A DNA stretch of 32,696 nt from Chloroflexota bacterium (GTDB lineage: Bacteria > Chloroflexota > Anaerolineae > Anaerolineales > UBA11579). Below, piece by piece: positions 1 to 11,855 of the stretch (its first letter is position 1; each line of letters opens with the position of its first letter). A program made the translations under genes and the position numbers. The notes under the pieces are model-generated. The model made no database searches. It was not told the origin of the DNA and saw only the letters and a list, made by a program, of their open reading frames with translations. The stretch covers positions 1 through 32,696 of the forward strand of contig JABJGH010000044.1 of assembly GCA_018662365.1 (NCBI GenBank), written 5' to 3'.

Positions 1-2509
<2,509 letters not shown>

Positions 2510-2919
2510 CACATGTGATGCGGAGAATTCGAAAATTTTCCATACATTTCAAAAAGATTACTCTTTTAAAACGTTGTTTAACTTTCTGTTTTCTTGTTTT
2601 CTTTCGTTTAATTTGAAATATTCAAATTAGGATTCGATATCATATCTATTCAGTTATTAAGGTGCATGGCAATTGCTTGCCATCGACAGTAAACTGTCTA
2701 GAGGTAATCCTTAATTCGGATAGCTGATTAAGCTTTACCTCTAGACCTTCTACTCTTATACTTTTTGAAAAGTGCGCTGTGCAAAAAAAAGACACCCGAG
2801 CATATCGCAGGGCGTCATTTCCCAACTCACGATGATGCTTTTGGATTTTCTAAGTCTTTTCCTTCAATTGCAGCAGTTTGTTGCTCCTAGATCTAGTTGA
2901 TCGTCTTACTCAATCTCAG
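2510..2919 (-). other. Internal transcribed spacer between tRNA-Ala and 23S, with three stacked hairpins
   Basis: This 410-base spacer has no gene. It holds three inverted repeats in a row: 2666-2672 with 2677-2683 (ATGGCAA/TTGCCAT), 2685-2690 with 2693-2698 (GACAGT/ACTGTC), and a perfect 12-bp repeat 2696-2707 with 2735-2746 (GTCTAGAGGTAA and its complement). The last two share bases 2696-2698, so they may be alternative. The position just upstream of 23S suggests processing stems for the precursor, which is an inference. Confidence 0.8.
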
Positions 2920-2992
2920 TGGAGATGAGGGGACTCGAACCCCTGACCCCTGCCTTGCAAAGGCAGTGCTCTCCCAGCTGAGCTACATCCCC
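2920..2992 (-). tRNA. tRNA-Ala (anticodon UGC)
   Basis: On the minus strand a complete cloverleaf can be folded: acceptor GGGGATG pairs with CATCTCC (one G-U), the D arm contains GCTCAGCTGGGAGAGC, the anticodon stem CTGCC/GGCAG holds the loop TTTGCAA with anticodon TGC, and the T arm has GGTTCGAGTCC. The discriminator is A. The trailing CCA is not encoded: the next bases are CTG. It sits between tRNA-Ile and 23S, the standard bacterial spacer arrangement. Confidence 0.97.
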
Positions 2993-3008
2993 AGGTTTAC
3001 CCTGGTTT

Positions 3009-3085
<77 letters not shown>

Positions 3086-3267
3086 AGTATGGCAGACCTT
3101 GACAATTCAAAAGTGACAGAAAGCCAGACTTGATTTGGCCGCCTCACCACCGCAGTGAGACTCGGGATGGCCTTTCGGCTCTACCCTGTTTTTGTTTCGG
3201 AGTGGTACTTCGATCTGCATCATACTGAGCAAGCTCTGTAAATGCTGGATCTAGTACTGAGCTCCAG
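3086..3267 (-). other. Internal transcribed spacer between 16S and tRNA-Ile
   Basis: A 182-base spacer inside the rRNA operon. No gene is visible. It should carry the 3' processing side of pre-16S. Confidence 0.8.
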
Positions 3268-4776
<1,509 letters not shown>

Positions 4777-4896
4777 GAAAATTTCGCACATCCGAAGATG
4801 TGTAAAGTTCATTCTTAACGGTTTTTTTCCGACACAAGCTGTCTTTCTATCACTTTTCAATTGTTAAGGTTCTGCGCTGTCAGTTTCGAAACAGCG
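4777..4896 (-). promoter_or_regulatory. rRNA leader with boxA-like element and UUCG hairpin
   Basis: Between the proximal promoter and 16S, the minus strand carries CCTTAACAA (complement of 4861-4869), close to the boxA antitermination core CTTTAACA. Right before 16S there is a CACATC-UUCG-GAUGUG hairpin (4787-4802). A second stem pairs 4875-4880 with 4891-4896, next to the expected start point. The antitermination role is inferred from family knowledge and position. Confidence 0.55.
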
Positions 4897-4902
4897 GGTC
4901 TG

Positions 4903-4931
4903 ATTCTACCAGCCCACTTTGAGCCTGTCAA
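4903..4931 (-). promoter_or_regulatory. rRNA promoter P1 (sigma70-type)
   Basis: Minus strand: -35 TTGACA (4926-4931), 17-bp spacer, -10 TAGAAT (4903-4908), followed by a C-rich discriminator (CAGACCCGC). A perfect -35, a five-of-six -10 and optimal spacing make this the clearest promoter of the set. The GC-rich discriminator is typical of stringently controlled stable-RNA promoters. Confidence 0.85.
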
Positions 4932-5075
4932 GAAATTCACAAACTTCCTCTTTTAGACAGATAAAACCCCGATACTTCGAACTTCTTAGCACCGGAGTTT
5001 TTAGCGCTTTTGCACCGCTCATATTCACTTTTCAATGATTTGCCTTTCGTAGGCGAGATCATGACAACGGGACTG

Positions 5076-5104
5076 ATTCTACCAATCCTGTTTGAAGCTG
5101 TCAA
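5076..5104 (-). promoter_or_regulatory. rRNA promoter P2 (sigma70-type)
   Basis: Minus strand: -35 TTGACA (5099-5104), 17-bp spacer, -10 TAGAAT (5076-5081), then CAGTCCCGTTG. Nearly the same bases as P1, 173 bp upstream of it. Confidence 0.82.
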
Positions 5105-5250
5105 GGATTTCTATTCAAAACCAATCGACAAAATAAAATCCCATGTCACCATTTTTTGTCACACTGGGAGTTTATTGGCACGGGAGTGCCCTTCCTATTC
5201 TATTGTTAATGATCTGTCAAATGTCTGACAAGATCAGGACAACGGGGATA

Positions 5251-5278
5251 ATTCTACCGCGATACCAATTAGAGTCAA
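5251..5278 (-). promoter_or_regulatory. rRNA promoter P3 (sigma70-type)
   Basis: Minus strand: -35 TTGACT (5273-5278), 16-bp spacer, -10 TAGAAT (5251-5256), then TATCCCCGTTG. It is 175 bp upstream of P2 and lies just after the stop of the membrane-protein gene that ends at 5336. Confidence 0.7.
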
Positions 5279-5335
5279 GCGATTTGGAGACCAATTTGAA
5301 TTTTTTAAGGTTTGTATTTTTTGGCACAAACTCAG

Positions 5336-6610
5336 TCATAAAAACATGATTCCATAACTGACGAAGATCAATAAAACACCCAAAATTAGCCCGACCAATG
5401 ACATCCATCTCAATCTAAATTTAGAAAGTAATGACGCTAAGCTAACCGCGATTCCAATAACACCAAAACCCAATAAACTATCAAGGATCAAATCCAGAAA
5501 ATTTAAATTTTCAACATCACCAACGAAAGACATCCACCCAATAAGTCCTACTAACCCCCCGACAAAAAGGAACAGGGAGAGGGAACTCAACCCACAACCC
5601 ATAGCAGGAAAGAATTTATTTGCTTTCCCTGGTCTCTCATCTTCCAACCAATGCCCTTCTTTCTTTTCTAGATATTCGACCTCATTCAAATTATATTGCT
5701 TGAAACTCCTATATATTTGTAATGCTAAAAATAATTGATAGAGGCCAAAAATCGTCCATCCCCCCAAGCCGGGACTCGTAATATTATTTATCCCAACCCA
5801 TCCTAAAGATACTGCATAAACTACAAACATGGCCGCCTCTTTAAAAACAAACGAAGCAAGACCAACAGTAATTAATATGATCCCCCAAGAAGGTGCCAAA
5901 TATCCAGAAAATAAAAGGTGTATTGTACCCAAGATCAAAGAAGATCGCCCCCATGAGGCAATCCTATTTAACATTTTTTGGTTAAGAATATCAGTTTGAG
6001 AAGAATCATTTTTTAGAACATTTATCTCGTCGATTATTTCTAAATTTTTTGATTCAATTAATTCTGGAGATTTATACTTTCCAATATTTGATAAATGTTT
6101 TTTCCCTGGAATTTGGAGGGTCTCATTCTCCCCCTTTGCATTTACATTGAGGGGTATTTCAAGCCAACCTGCGATTTTTACAATATCCTTTTCCTTTGTG
6201 CTTAATTCAAATCTTTTTTCTGTTAATCCATTTTTTTGATCACTTTTTTCAATAATTAACTGATTATGGTTTTTCACAGCATTTTTATATCCCCATAAAA
6301 ATGAGAGTCGGGAAAATTCATATTCAACTACTTTTGGTGCCGGGAAGCCCAATTTTGAAGTAAGGTAAATTCGTTTATGAGCAAAAATTTGTTTATTTTT
6401 ATTTAATACAAATTTTTCTTTTGTTGGAATAAACAAAACTATGAAGAAGATTATCAATAAAAGAAAACCCACCATTAATGTGATTTTGAATTCAAATCCA
6501 TTTGCTGCAATCCAAAATGACCCAATCAATATTGTTAGGAGTACATTTTGAAAAAGCAGTATTCCTATTAGGAGAATTGGACCTTTTGACCATAAAACAA
6601 ATTCCGACAC
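5336..6610 (-). CDS. Multi-pass membrane protein of unknown function (GTG start or frameshifted N-terminus)
   Basis: I do not recognise this family. The 424-residue product has two N-terminal membrane segments (about 11-33 and 43-62), a polar stretch to about residue 215, then around six further hydrophobic segments to the C-terminus. The frame opens with GTG at 6610, which has no ribosome site. A much better start exists at ATG 6657-6659, six bases after GGGAGG, but in another frame; the two frames would join at a run of eight A's (minus strand; T's at 6632-6639), giving MTAKIISKK then VQIENFSVSEF. Either the assembly has an indel, the A-run slips, or GTG is real. It lies between recR and the rRNA promoters on the same strand; the 80-base gap to recR leaves operon membership open. 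Confidence 0.6.
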   Translation of the reverse strand: MSEFVLWSKGPILLIGILLFQNVLLTILIGSFWIAANGFEFKITLMVGFLLLIIFFIVLFIPTKEKFVLNKNKQIFAHKRIYLTSKLGFPAPKVVEYEFSRLSFLWGYKNAVKNHNQLIIEKSDQKNGLTEKRFELSTKEKDIVKIAGWLEIPLNVNAKGENETLQIPGKKHLSNIGKYKSPELIESKNLEIIDEINVLKNDSSQTDILNQKMLNRIASWGRSSLILGTIHLLFSGYLAPSWGIILITVGLASFVFKEAAMFVVYAVSLGWVGINNITSPGLGGWTIFGLYQLFLALQIYRSFKQYNLNEVEYLEKKEGHWLEDERPGKANKFFPAMGCGLSSLSLFLFVGGLVGLIGWMSFVGDVENLNFLDLILDSLLGFGVIGIAVSLASLLSKFRLRWMSLVGLILGVLLIFVSYGIMFL

Positions 6611-6691
6611 AGAGAAATTTTCTATTTGTACTTTTTTTTGAAATAATTTTGGCTGTCATCAAAAACCTCCCTTTCAAGTCTATTTCTAATA

Positions 6692-7297
6692 TTATCCCAT
6701 ATTTTGACGTCCCGCTAACGCACGCAATAGAGTGTTTTGATCGGCGTACTCTAGGTCTCCGCCTACAGGCAATCCCCTCGCCAACCGTGTAACCTGTACC
6801 CCTTCGGATTCTAGTTGGGGGCGAATAAACATTGCTGTTGCGTCTCCCTCCATGCTGGGGTTTGTCGCCAATATGATCTCTTTAATTTCGCTCCCTTTTA
6901 TTCGATCGATCAGCTCTTTGATCTTTAGATCATCGGGGCTTACCCCTTCTATGGGGGAAAGTACCCCATCCAATACATGATACAACCCATGAAAGCCACC
7001 TGTTCGTTCTAGAGCTATTACATCTAACGGCTCCTCTACTACACAGATTATTTCTTGATCTCTTTCTGGATGGGTACATATCTCACAAAGTTTTCGGTCG
7101 GCGGTGGTAATGTTAAAACATTGTTCACAAAAACCGGTGTTTTCTTTTAAGCTACTTAAGGCCTCAGAAAGATCATCAGCTAAATCTTCTGATCCTCTAA
7201 GCAAATAGAAAGTCAATCGAGAAGCAGTTTTTGGCCCAACACCTGGTAGCCGCGAAAAACCATCAATTAATTTTTGGACGGGTTCTGGGATCAACAT
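6692..7297 (-). CDS. recR: Recombination mediator protein RecR
   Basis: RecR helps RecO load RecA onto SSB-coated gapped DNA in the RecFOR pathway of recombinational repair. The 201-residue length is standard. An N-terminal helix-hairpin-helix (LPGVGPKTASRL, about 17-28) is followed by a four-Cys zinc motif (C57, C60, C71, C74) and a Toprim domain (about 80-175, containing EEPLDVIALER and TNPSMEGDATA). A ribosome site AGGA lies upstream of the ATG. The gene starts four bases after ebfC ends, in the common dnaX-ebfC-recR order, so it is very probably cotranscribed. Confidence 0.97.
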   Translation of the reverse strand: MLIPEPVQKLIDGFSRLPGVGPKTASRLTFYLLRGSEDLADDLSEALSSLKENTGFCEQCFNITTADRKLCEICTHPERDQEIICVVEEPLDVIALERTGGFHGLYHVLDGVLSPIEGVSPDDLKIKELIDRIKGSEIKEIILATNPSMEGDATAMFIRPQLESEGVQVTRLARGLPVGGDLEYADQNTLLRALAGRQNMG

Positions 7298-7301
7298 TTT
7301 T

Positions 7302-7610
7302 CTATCCTAAATTTGGCGCGTAGGGACTCAATCGGTCTGCTGCTAACTCTCGAGATTCGTCTAAGGCCTTATTCATTGCTACCATGATCATTTCTTCTAA
7401 AGCTTTAGCATCCGAATCTTTAAAGAACTCAGGATCAATCTTCACTTCAGTGCAGCGTTGATCTCCCGTGATAGTTAATTGCATTGCTCCCCCACCAGCG
7501 GTTGCCGTAACGGTTTCATTTTTTAATTCTTCCTGAGCCGCCAAAAGTTTTTCCTGAAGCACCCTCAGTTGTTCTGCCATATCTTTGGATAATTGTGGAC
7601 CTTGGGACAT
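7302..7610 (-). CDS. ebfC: YbaB/EbfC family nucleoid-associated protein
   Basis: Small DNA-binding protein of the YbaB/EbfC family, thought to bind DNA as a dimer and almost always encoded between dnaX and recR. The 102 residues show the family pattern: an N-terminal coiled helix (about 8-33), then a glycine-rich strand segment (TATAGGGAMQLTITGDQRCTEVKIDPE in shorter form GGGAMQLTITGD), and a C-terminal helix with DLSEE-like acidic residues (ALEEMIMVAMNKALDES). AGGAG lies ten bases before the ATG. It starts 23 bases after dnaX stops. Confidence 0.95.
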   Translation of the reverse strand: MSQGPQLSKDMAEQLRVLQEKLLAAQEELKNETVTATAGGGAMQLTITGDQRCTEVKIDPEFFKDSDAKALEEMIMVAMNKALDESRELAADRLSPYAPNLG

Positions 7611-7633
7611 GCTTGTTTTCTCCTAGAACTATG

Positions 7634-9217
7634 CTATTCCGAATCTTTGTCTTTGGTTTTGAGATTATTGACATCCACAATTTCACCCCCCAACCGCACT
7701 CCTGTTGCAACCATTCCAGAGTTATCGACTTGTGGTGGTAGCGCTCCTTGACCAGAAGCAACAATGGCACATTCGATTTGAATTGGCATTTCAAAAATCT
7801 TTTCGGCAGCATCTTTCACAACTGAAAGATGTTCGGGTTGTTCCATTTTCTCTTTTAATAACTGGCTTGGAAAGCCTAATAGAAGAACTCCGTTTCGTAA
7901 AGTATTTGTCTTACAAGAGTTCAATAATCCACGAGTATTCGGGCTAGGTTTTTTCACAACCTCTAATAAACCCGCCCATTGCTCTCGGGTCATCTGGCTA
8001 CTCTCCTGTACCTCTACAGATGCTTCAGGGCTGTTTTCCTGCTCTTTAACCGCCTTGTTAACTGCTTGTTTCACAGGCTCAGATGCGGGCTTGGATACTG
8101 CTTGGGGAGCTTTTTTCGCGGGGTTTGAGGACAATTGAACCGGAGCCTCAATGGCTTCAACGAATGCCAACTCTAAGGGCAGACTCGGCTGCCAAGATCC
8201 GCGGGCATCCACAGCTGCATGGTTGAACACCCGGATGATTCGCAATATTTCTGAGCTTTCAAATCCGTTCGCATGTTTTGCCATCACTTGGCGAGTCTCA
8301 GCTGTTGTGTCCACTTGATCGGCATTTCCTAAGCGGACCAACATCACCTTTCGTAAATAATTCACAATTTGTCTAGAAAATTGCCGGGGATCACTACCGT
8401 TATCTAAGGTAGTATGTAACTTATTTAATCCCCCACCTGCATCACCGGTCAGTATCGCATCTACCAAATCTAATACCGCTTGGTTTGTAGCAGTTCCCAA
8501 AATGGTCTGTGCTGTCTCCAAGCTGATCTTTTTACCTGTTGCAGATAATTGATCCAAAAGAGAGATTGCGTCTCGCATCCCGCCTGTCGCTTGACGAGCA
8601 ACTAACTGCAGGGCTTCTTCTTCGGGTTCCATTCCTTCTTCTTGAGAAATCTTTTTTAACAATCCCACAATATCGTTCACTGGAATTCTTCGGAACTCAT
8701 GTCGTTGACACCGGGACAGAACAGTTAATGGGATCTTATGCACTTCAGTGGTCGCCAAAATAAAAATGGCATGGGGAGGCGGTTCTTCTAATGTTTTCAA
8801 AAGTGCGTTAAATGCTGCGGTGGACAGCATATGCACTTCATCGATAATATATACTTTATAACGTCCTTGGTTGGGAGAGAAATTAATCTTGTCACGTAAA
8901 TTGCGAACATCTTCGACACTCGTATTTGATGCGGCATCAATTTCGATCAAGTCTAAGAAAGTGCCAGCACTCACACTGCGACAATGGTCACATTCATCAC
9001 AGGGGCGATTGCCAATATCTTCATTTTTACAATTTACAGCTTTCGCTAAAATACGGGCTAGAGATGTTTTGCCCGTTCCCCGAGGACCAGCAAATAAATA
9101 GGCATGTCCTTCTCGTCCGGCAGAAACAGCATTATGGATCGTTTGCACGATATGCTGCTGTCCGATAATTTCGTCCCAGCGGCCTGGCCGCCATTTTCGA
9201 TATAATGCTTGGCTCAT
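7634..9217 (-). CDS. dnaX: DNA polymerase III subunit gamma/tau
   Basis: Clamp-loader ATPase of the replicative polymerase. The AAA+ Walker A GPRGTGKT is at residues 44-51, the four-Cys zinc module at C63, C73, C76, C79, Walker B DEVH at 126-129, and the SRC arginine-finger motif follows in LTVLSRCQRHEF. Domain III ends near 360. A Lys/Ala/Pro/Glu-rich linker leads to a C-terminal tau-like region, total 527 residues, shorter than E. coli tau (643). An A6G run in the linker (T's at 8111-8116) could allow slippage to a stop ten codons on. No clear Shine-Dalgarno precedes the ATG, although the start fits the family (MSQALYRKWRP). First gene of dnaX-ebfC-recR. Confidence 0.97.
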   Translation of the reverse strand: MSQALYRKWRPGRWDEIIGQQHIVQTIHNAVSAGREGHAYLFAGPRGTGKTSLARILAKAVNCKNEDIGNRPCDECDHCRSVSAGTFLDLIEIDAASNTSVEDVRNLRDKINFSPNQGRYKVYIIDEVHMLSTAAFNALLKTLEEPPPHAIFILATTEVHKIPLTVLSRCQRHEFRRIPVNDIVGLLKKISQEEGMEPEEEALQLVARQATGGMRDAISLLDQLSATGKKISLETAQTILGTATNQAVLDLVDAILTGDAGGGLNKLHTTLDNGSDPRQFSRQIVNYLRKVMLVRLGNADQVDTTAETRQVMAKHANGFESSEILRIIRVFNHAAVDARGSWQPSLPLELAFVEAIEAPVQLSSNPAKKAPQAVSKPASEPVKQAVNKAVKEQENSPEASVEVQESSQMTREQWAGLLEVVKKPSPNTRGLLNSCKTNTLRNGVLLLGFPSQLLKEKMEQPEHLSVVKDAAEKIFEMPIQIECAIVASGQGALPPQVDNSGMVATGVRLGGEIVDVNNLKTKDKDSE

Positions 9218-9272
9218 ATTTTTTTGGGTGGTGAATAATTTTATAAAAAGGGTTATTTCTAGCTTAGCTTCT

Positions 9273-9301
9273 ATTATAAGCTGGGTTGAGGATTAGTACA
9301 A
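9273..9301 (-). promoter_or_regulatory. Probable dnaX promoter
   Basis: Minus strand: a perfect -10 TATAAT (9273-9278), 17-bp spacer and a weak -35 TTGTAC (9296-9301), about 55 bases before the dnaX ATG. Only the -10 is strong. Confidence 0.5.
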
Positions 9302-9415
9302 ATTGGAAATCTAAATACTTAAATTTATATTTGAATTTTATCTAAAACTTGATCAGCAAGCCTTACCCTTCGATTTTCTAGATCAACTTATTTTTTCGGG
9401 TCATCAACATAATAC

Positions 9416-9913
9416 TTAAGGCACCTCGAAACTTGCTTGAGGTTCATTTTCTGCGTCTAGCAACACTACTCGCTCCCCCGAATTCCAGACGGATCCATCC
9501 AATCCCCAATAAAGTTCAATCGCAGATAAAGGACCTACCTTTGAGTACACTCTCACCGCCCCACCACTATGCAGGGTTAATCCAGGAAATGTGAATGTAT
9601 TTCCTTGTTCGTCGACCAACTCCCAACCTTCCAATGCCAATTCAATTTCGCCAATATGTTGAATTTCAACATATTCAATATCAATATCTCCCGCTCCGAT
9701 CACGTTTGAGATCTCAACAATATCCGAAGTCACCACGCCCGCTGCTAAGGAATCGAACCCGGGACTATCTGCCGGAATTAATATTTCGGCTGTGCCAAAG
9801 GCAGGAAGAACATCGAAGCGCAGCATCAGAGAAACTACCAACCAGGTAGTCAGGGCCGAAACAACAATATTCAATATAAGATAGAAACTTACTCTTTTAA
9901 AATTACCTTTCAT
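9416..9913 (-). CDS. Membrane-anchored lamin-tail-domain (LTD) protein
   Basis: The 165-residue product has one N-terminal membrane segment (about 8-31), which probably acts as a signal anchor, followed by an extracytoplasmic domain. Residues about 65-163 match the Ig-like lamin tail domain pattern: a YVEIQHIG strand, then GWELVDEQGNTFTFPG, a glycine turn with VRVYSKVG, then LYWGLDGSVWNSGERVVLLD. LTD modules occur on many bacterial surface proteins and nucleases; here no enzymatic domain is attached, so a surface-binding or structural role is inferred. GGTGAG precedes the ATG. It stands alone between dnaX and a divergent gene. Confidence 0.8.
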   Translation of the reverse strand: MKGNFKRVSFYLILNIVVSALTTWLVVSLMLRFDVLPAFGTAEILIPADSPGFDSLAAGVVTSDIVEISNVIGAGDIDIEYVEIQHIGEIELALEGWELVDEQGNTFTFPGLTLHSGGAVRVYSKVGPLSAIELYWGLDGSVWNSGERVVLLDAENEPQASFEVP

Positions 9914-9929
9914 CGTCTCACCTTAAGAA

Positions 9930-9938
9930 ATCATAGCA
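9930..9938 (-). promoter_or_regulatory. Extended -10 promoter for the LTD protein
   Basis: Minus strand TGCTATGAT matches the extended -10 pattern TGnTATnnT, 17 bases upstream of the ATG. No good -35 is visible, as expected for extended -10 promoters. Confidence 0.45.
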
Positions 9939-10040
9939 CAGAATTAGGGGACGGATTTAATTTTTAGGTTAAAATAAATTTGAAAATAGCAACGAAAATT
10001 CAACTACTAATTGGGAATTTCCCCAAAAAGACAAATATCA

Positions 10041-10505
10041 ATGCCCTATATCATAGACGGACATAATCTCATTCCTGCCATCTCTGGAATTTCACTAGAT
10101 GACCTCGAAGATGAGAAACATTTAATCCAAATTTTGCAGGAATTTTGCCAAAAAAGCAGGAAAGATGTAACAGTATATTTTGATCGTGCCGCATCGGGTC
10201 ATGCAAACGCGCAGTCCTTTGGGCGGCTTACAGCACGATTTGTTCGAGCAGACATCACAGCAGACGAAGCGATCATGAAGCATCTCAGACGGCTGGGACG
10301 GGAAGGTCGGAATTGGACAGTCGTCAGTTCTGACCACGAAGTCCAAAACGCAGCAAAAAGATCTCAAGCTAGAGTTGTTTCTTCTCAGGAATTTGCAAAC
10401 CAGCTAAAGCAATTCTCTACTGATAAAAAGGGCGGTGAATCCCCAAAAATAAGCGAATCTGAGGTGGACGAATGGTTAACCTTATTTAATGAAGAAGAGG
10501 AGTAA
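10041..10505 (+). CDS. NYN-domain (YacP-like) putative RNA-binding nuclease
   Basis: The product starts MPYIIDGHNLIPAI, the signature of NYN/YacP-type PIN-like domains, where the Asp of DGHN is the first acidic metal ligand. Further acidic clusters fit the fold: VYFDRA (about 49-54), DITADEAI (about 71-78) and VSSDHEV (about 95-101). Family members are RNases or RNA-processing factors; the substrate here is unknown. I chose ATG 10041 because the frame upstream offers only a TTG at 10011, and the family begins right at this Met. That gives 154 residues with an acidic C-terminal tail. It is monocistronic, divergent from the LTD gene and followed by a hairpin terminator. Confidence 0.82.
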   Translation: MPYIIDGHNLIPAISGISLDDLEDEKHLIQILQEFCQKSRKDVTVYFDRAASGHANAQSFGRLTARFVRADITADEAIMKHLRRLGREGRNWTVVSSDHEVQNAAKRSQARVVSSQEFANQLKQFSTDKKGGESPKISESEVDEWLTLFNEEEE

Positions 10506-10529
10506 TATATTCAAGACTTGCTAGAATCA

Positions 10530-10557
10530 AAGAACCGGACCTTTCAGTCCGGTTCTT
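10530..10557 (+). terminator. Hairpin terminator after the NYN gene
   Basis: An 11-bp perfect stem AAGAACCGGAC (10530-10540) pairs with GTCCGGTTCTT (10547-10557) around a six-base loop, 25 bases after the stop. The following T tract is poor, so termination strength is uncertain. Confidence 0.65.
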
Positions 10558-10936
10558 ATCAAGGAGGAGGAGAAATTAAACTTTATCAACTGAATATAGT
10601 TTAACAAATAGATCGATAACATGCTTGACGCTTAACCTACAACCAATACGCAAACCCCCTACGTTATTTATTCAAATTCCCTTCGATTGACCTACGAAGC
10701 CCTTTTTATTTACTTAAAATAGAAAACCTTTACTTTTTTGAGGTGATATTCCTACCCTCTTCGGGCAAATTCCACCAGAAGAATCCCATCGGTAAGCCCC
10801 AGTGAGTAATCAACGCTGCATTCTTCTTGATCTCAACAAGTAAAGCAAACCCGTTTATACGTCTGAAAGGATAATAATTCTATATCTGGAGAATTGAATA
10901 GTATTTATGGTTTTGAAATCTGAAATACTTTAGATT
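10558..10936. other. Intergenic region without recognisable gene
   Basis: 379 bases between the NYN terminator and the end of the small minus-strand gene. I see no tRNA, no convincing coding frame with a ribosome site and no strong repeat. Confidence 0.6.
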
Positions 10937-11197
10937 TTATTTCATTAGTTCATTCAAGACCAAAGACGCGGCGGCTTCAGACCATCCTTCTTCCGCATCA
11001 ATAGATTCTAGCCAGACGACCAATGAACTAGGGGAAACAAAATCTCCTAGACGCCCCAAAACATAACCTGTAAACCAAGTTGACCATTGTTCATCACGAA
11101 CCCCGTTTAGAAATCCATTTTCAAATTCTTTATGCGCCGCCCAAGCTGCATTTAAAGTTTCCACAAGGATTTCATGGCTGGGGAGATTGGTTTCCAT
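10937..11197 (-). CDS. Small acidic protein of unknown function
   Basis: An 86-residue soluble protein I cannot assign. It is acidic and rich in Trp (W19, then WSTW, VVW, GW), with a pattern of an HKEFE segment followed by DEQWSTWFTGYVLGRLGDF that looks like a compact helical fold. AGGTG precedes the ATG by six bases, which supports that it is translated. It lies alone, beyond the terminator that closes the upstream sulfur operon, so it probably has its own promoter in the 86-base A/T-rich gap. Confidence 0.6.
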   Translation of the reverse strand: METNLPSHEILVETLNAAWAAHKEFENGFLNGVRDEQWSTWFTGYVLGRLGDFVSPSSLVVWLESIDAEEGWSEAAASLVLNELMK

Positions 11198-11283
11198 AAT
11201 GTCACCTAATATGTAAATATATTTTCTTTGAAAGATAGTTGAATAATTATCATTATATTACCAGATGATAATTAAATTTTATT

Positions 11284-11323
11284 AAAAAAAGAGGAGACCG
11301 TTGATGACGATCTCCTCTTTCTA
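11284..11323 (-). terminator. Intrinsic terminator of the sulfur/cytochrome operon
   Basis: Minus strand: a 13-bp stem (11308-11320 with 11288-11300) with a 7-base loop and a run of T's (complement of 11284-11290). One pair is U-G when read on the minus strand but C-A on the plus strand, so the hairpin forms better in the minus direction. That matches the operon ending at 11356. Confidence 0.88.
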
Positions 11324-11355
11324 TTAATTAGTAGTATTTGTTTAAAGAATTTGAA

Positions 11356-11808
11356 TTACGGGCCAAAAACTGCTTCAAAACCAGATGAAATCCATTGGTT
11401 TATTCCCCCCGCCATACTTGTTACAGAGTCAAATCCTGCTTCTATTAAAATATCTCTTCCAGTTTGGCTTCGGTTTCCAGATCTGCAAACCACCACAATC
11501 TCTTGATTGTCTGGGAGCTCATCCACCCTGCTTGCCAATTCTCCCAAAGGGATCAAGGTTGCTCCGGGAATATGTTTTTCATCCCATTCATATTGCTCAC
11601 GGACATCCAAGATAAACGCTCCGTTCTCTCGGAGATCATTTGCCTCCTGAACAGATATTTCACTGGTCAAAACTTTCATGGGTGCAAAAAACGAATTGTA
11701 ACTTAATAACCCTAACAAAATTACTGCCAATCCGATCATTATAGTTAACTGCTGTCTTTTCTTCTTTTTTTCCTCTGCCCTTCTTTTTTCTATATGCTTG
11801 TTTGCCAT
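11356..11808 (-). CDS. Membrane-anchored rhodanese-like sulfurtransferase
   Basis: Rhodaneses carry sulfane sulfur as a persulfide on an active-site Cys. The 150-residue product has a very basic N-terminus (EKRRAEEKKKKRQQ), one membrane segment (about 21-40) and a rhodanese domain (about 50-150) with LDVREQYEWDEKHIPGA and the active loop CRSGNRS, Cys at 108. The Lys/Arg cluster before the membrane segment predicts that the domain faces outside. I chose ATG 11806-11808 because AAAGGA sits six bases before it; an ATG five codons upstream overlaps that ribosome site. It is the last gene of the operon and the only rhodanese in it that keeps its catalytic Cys. Confidence 0.9.
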   Translation of the reverse strand: MANKHIEKRRAEEKKKKRQQLTIMIGLAVILLGLLSYNSFFAPMKVLTSEISVQEANDLRENGAFILDVREQYEWDEKHIPGATLIPLGELASRVDELPDNQEIVVVCRSGNRSQTGRDILIEAGFDSVTSMAGGINQWISSGFEAVFGP

Positions 11809-11855
11809 ATCATTTCCTTTCATTAGTAGTATCTTAAAAGAATTCTACACCAATA

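Larger units (their letters stand above)
4851..5278 (-). repeat. Diverged tandem repeat (about 174 bp) of the rRNA promoter unit
   Basis: The string CACTTTTCAAT occurs at 4851 and 5025 (174 bp apart), and the -10 elements are at 4903, 5076 and 5251 (173 and 175 apart). Patches such as AATGAT, GATCA and GACAACGGG recur at matching places in the second and third units. The array therefore looks like old tandem duplication of one promoter unit, with the parts between promoters diverged. Confidence 0.65.

Noticed and set aside
5197..5220. A fourth rRNA promoter (TTGACA with TAGAAT)
   Set aside because: The spacer is only 12 bp, too short for sigma70 RNA polymerase; kept only as a possible relic of duplication.
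6492..6677. 61-codon frame beginning MKGRFLMTAKIIS as a separate gene
   Set aside because: Its good ribosome site is more simply the start of the 424-residue membrane protein with a shift at the A8 run; the rest of the frame reads through that gene out of phase.
10011..10040. TTG at 10011 as start of the NYN protein
   Set aside because: No ribosome site, and the family begins at the MPYIIDGHN Met at 10041.
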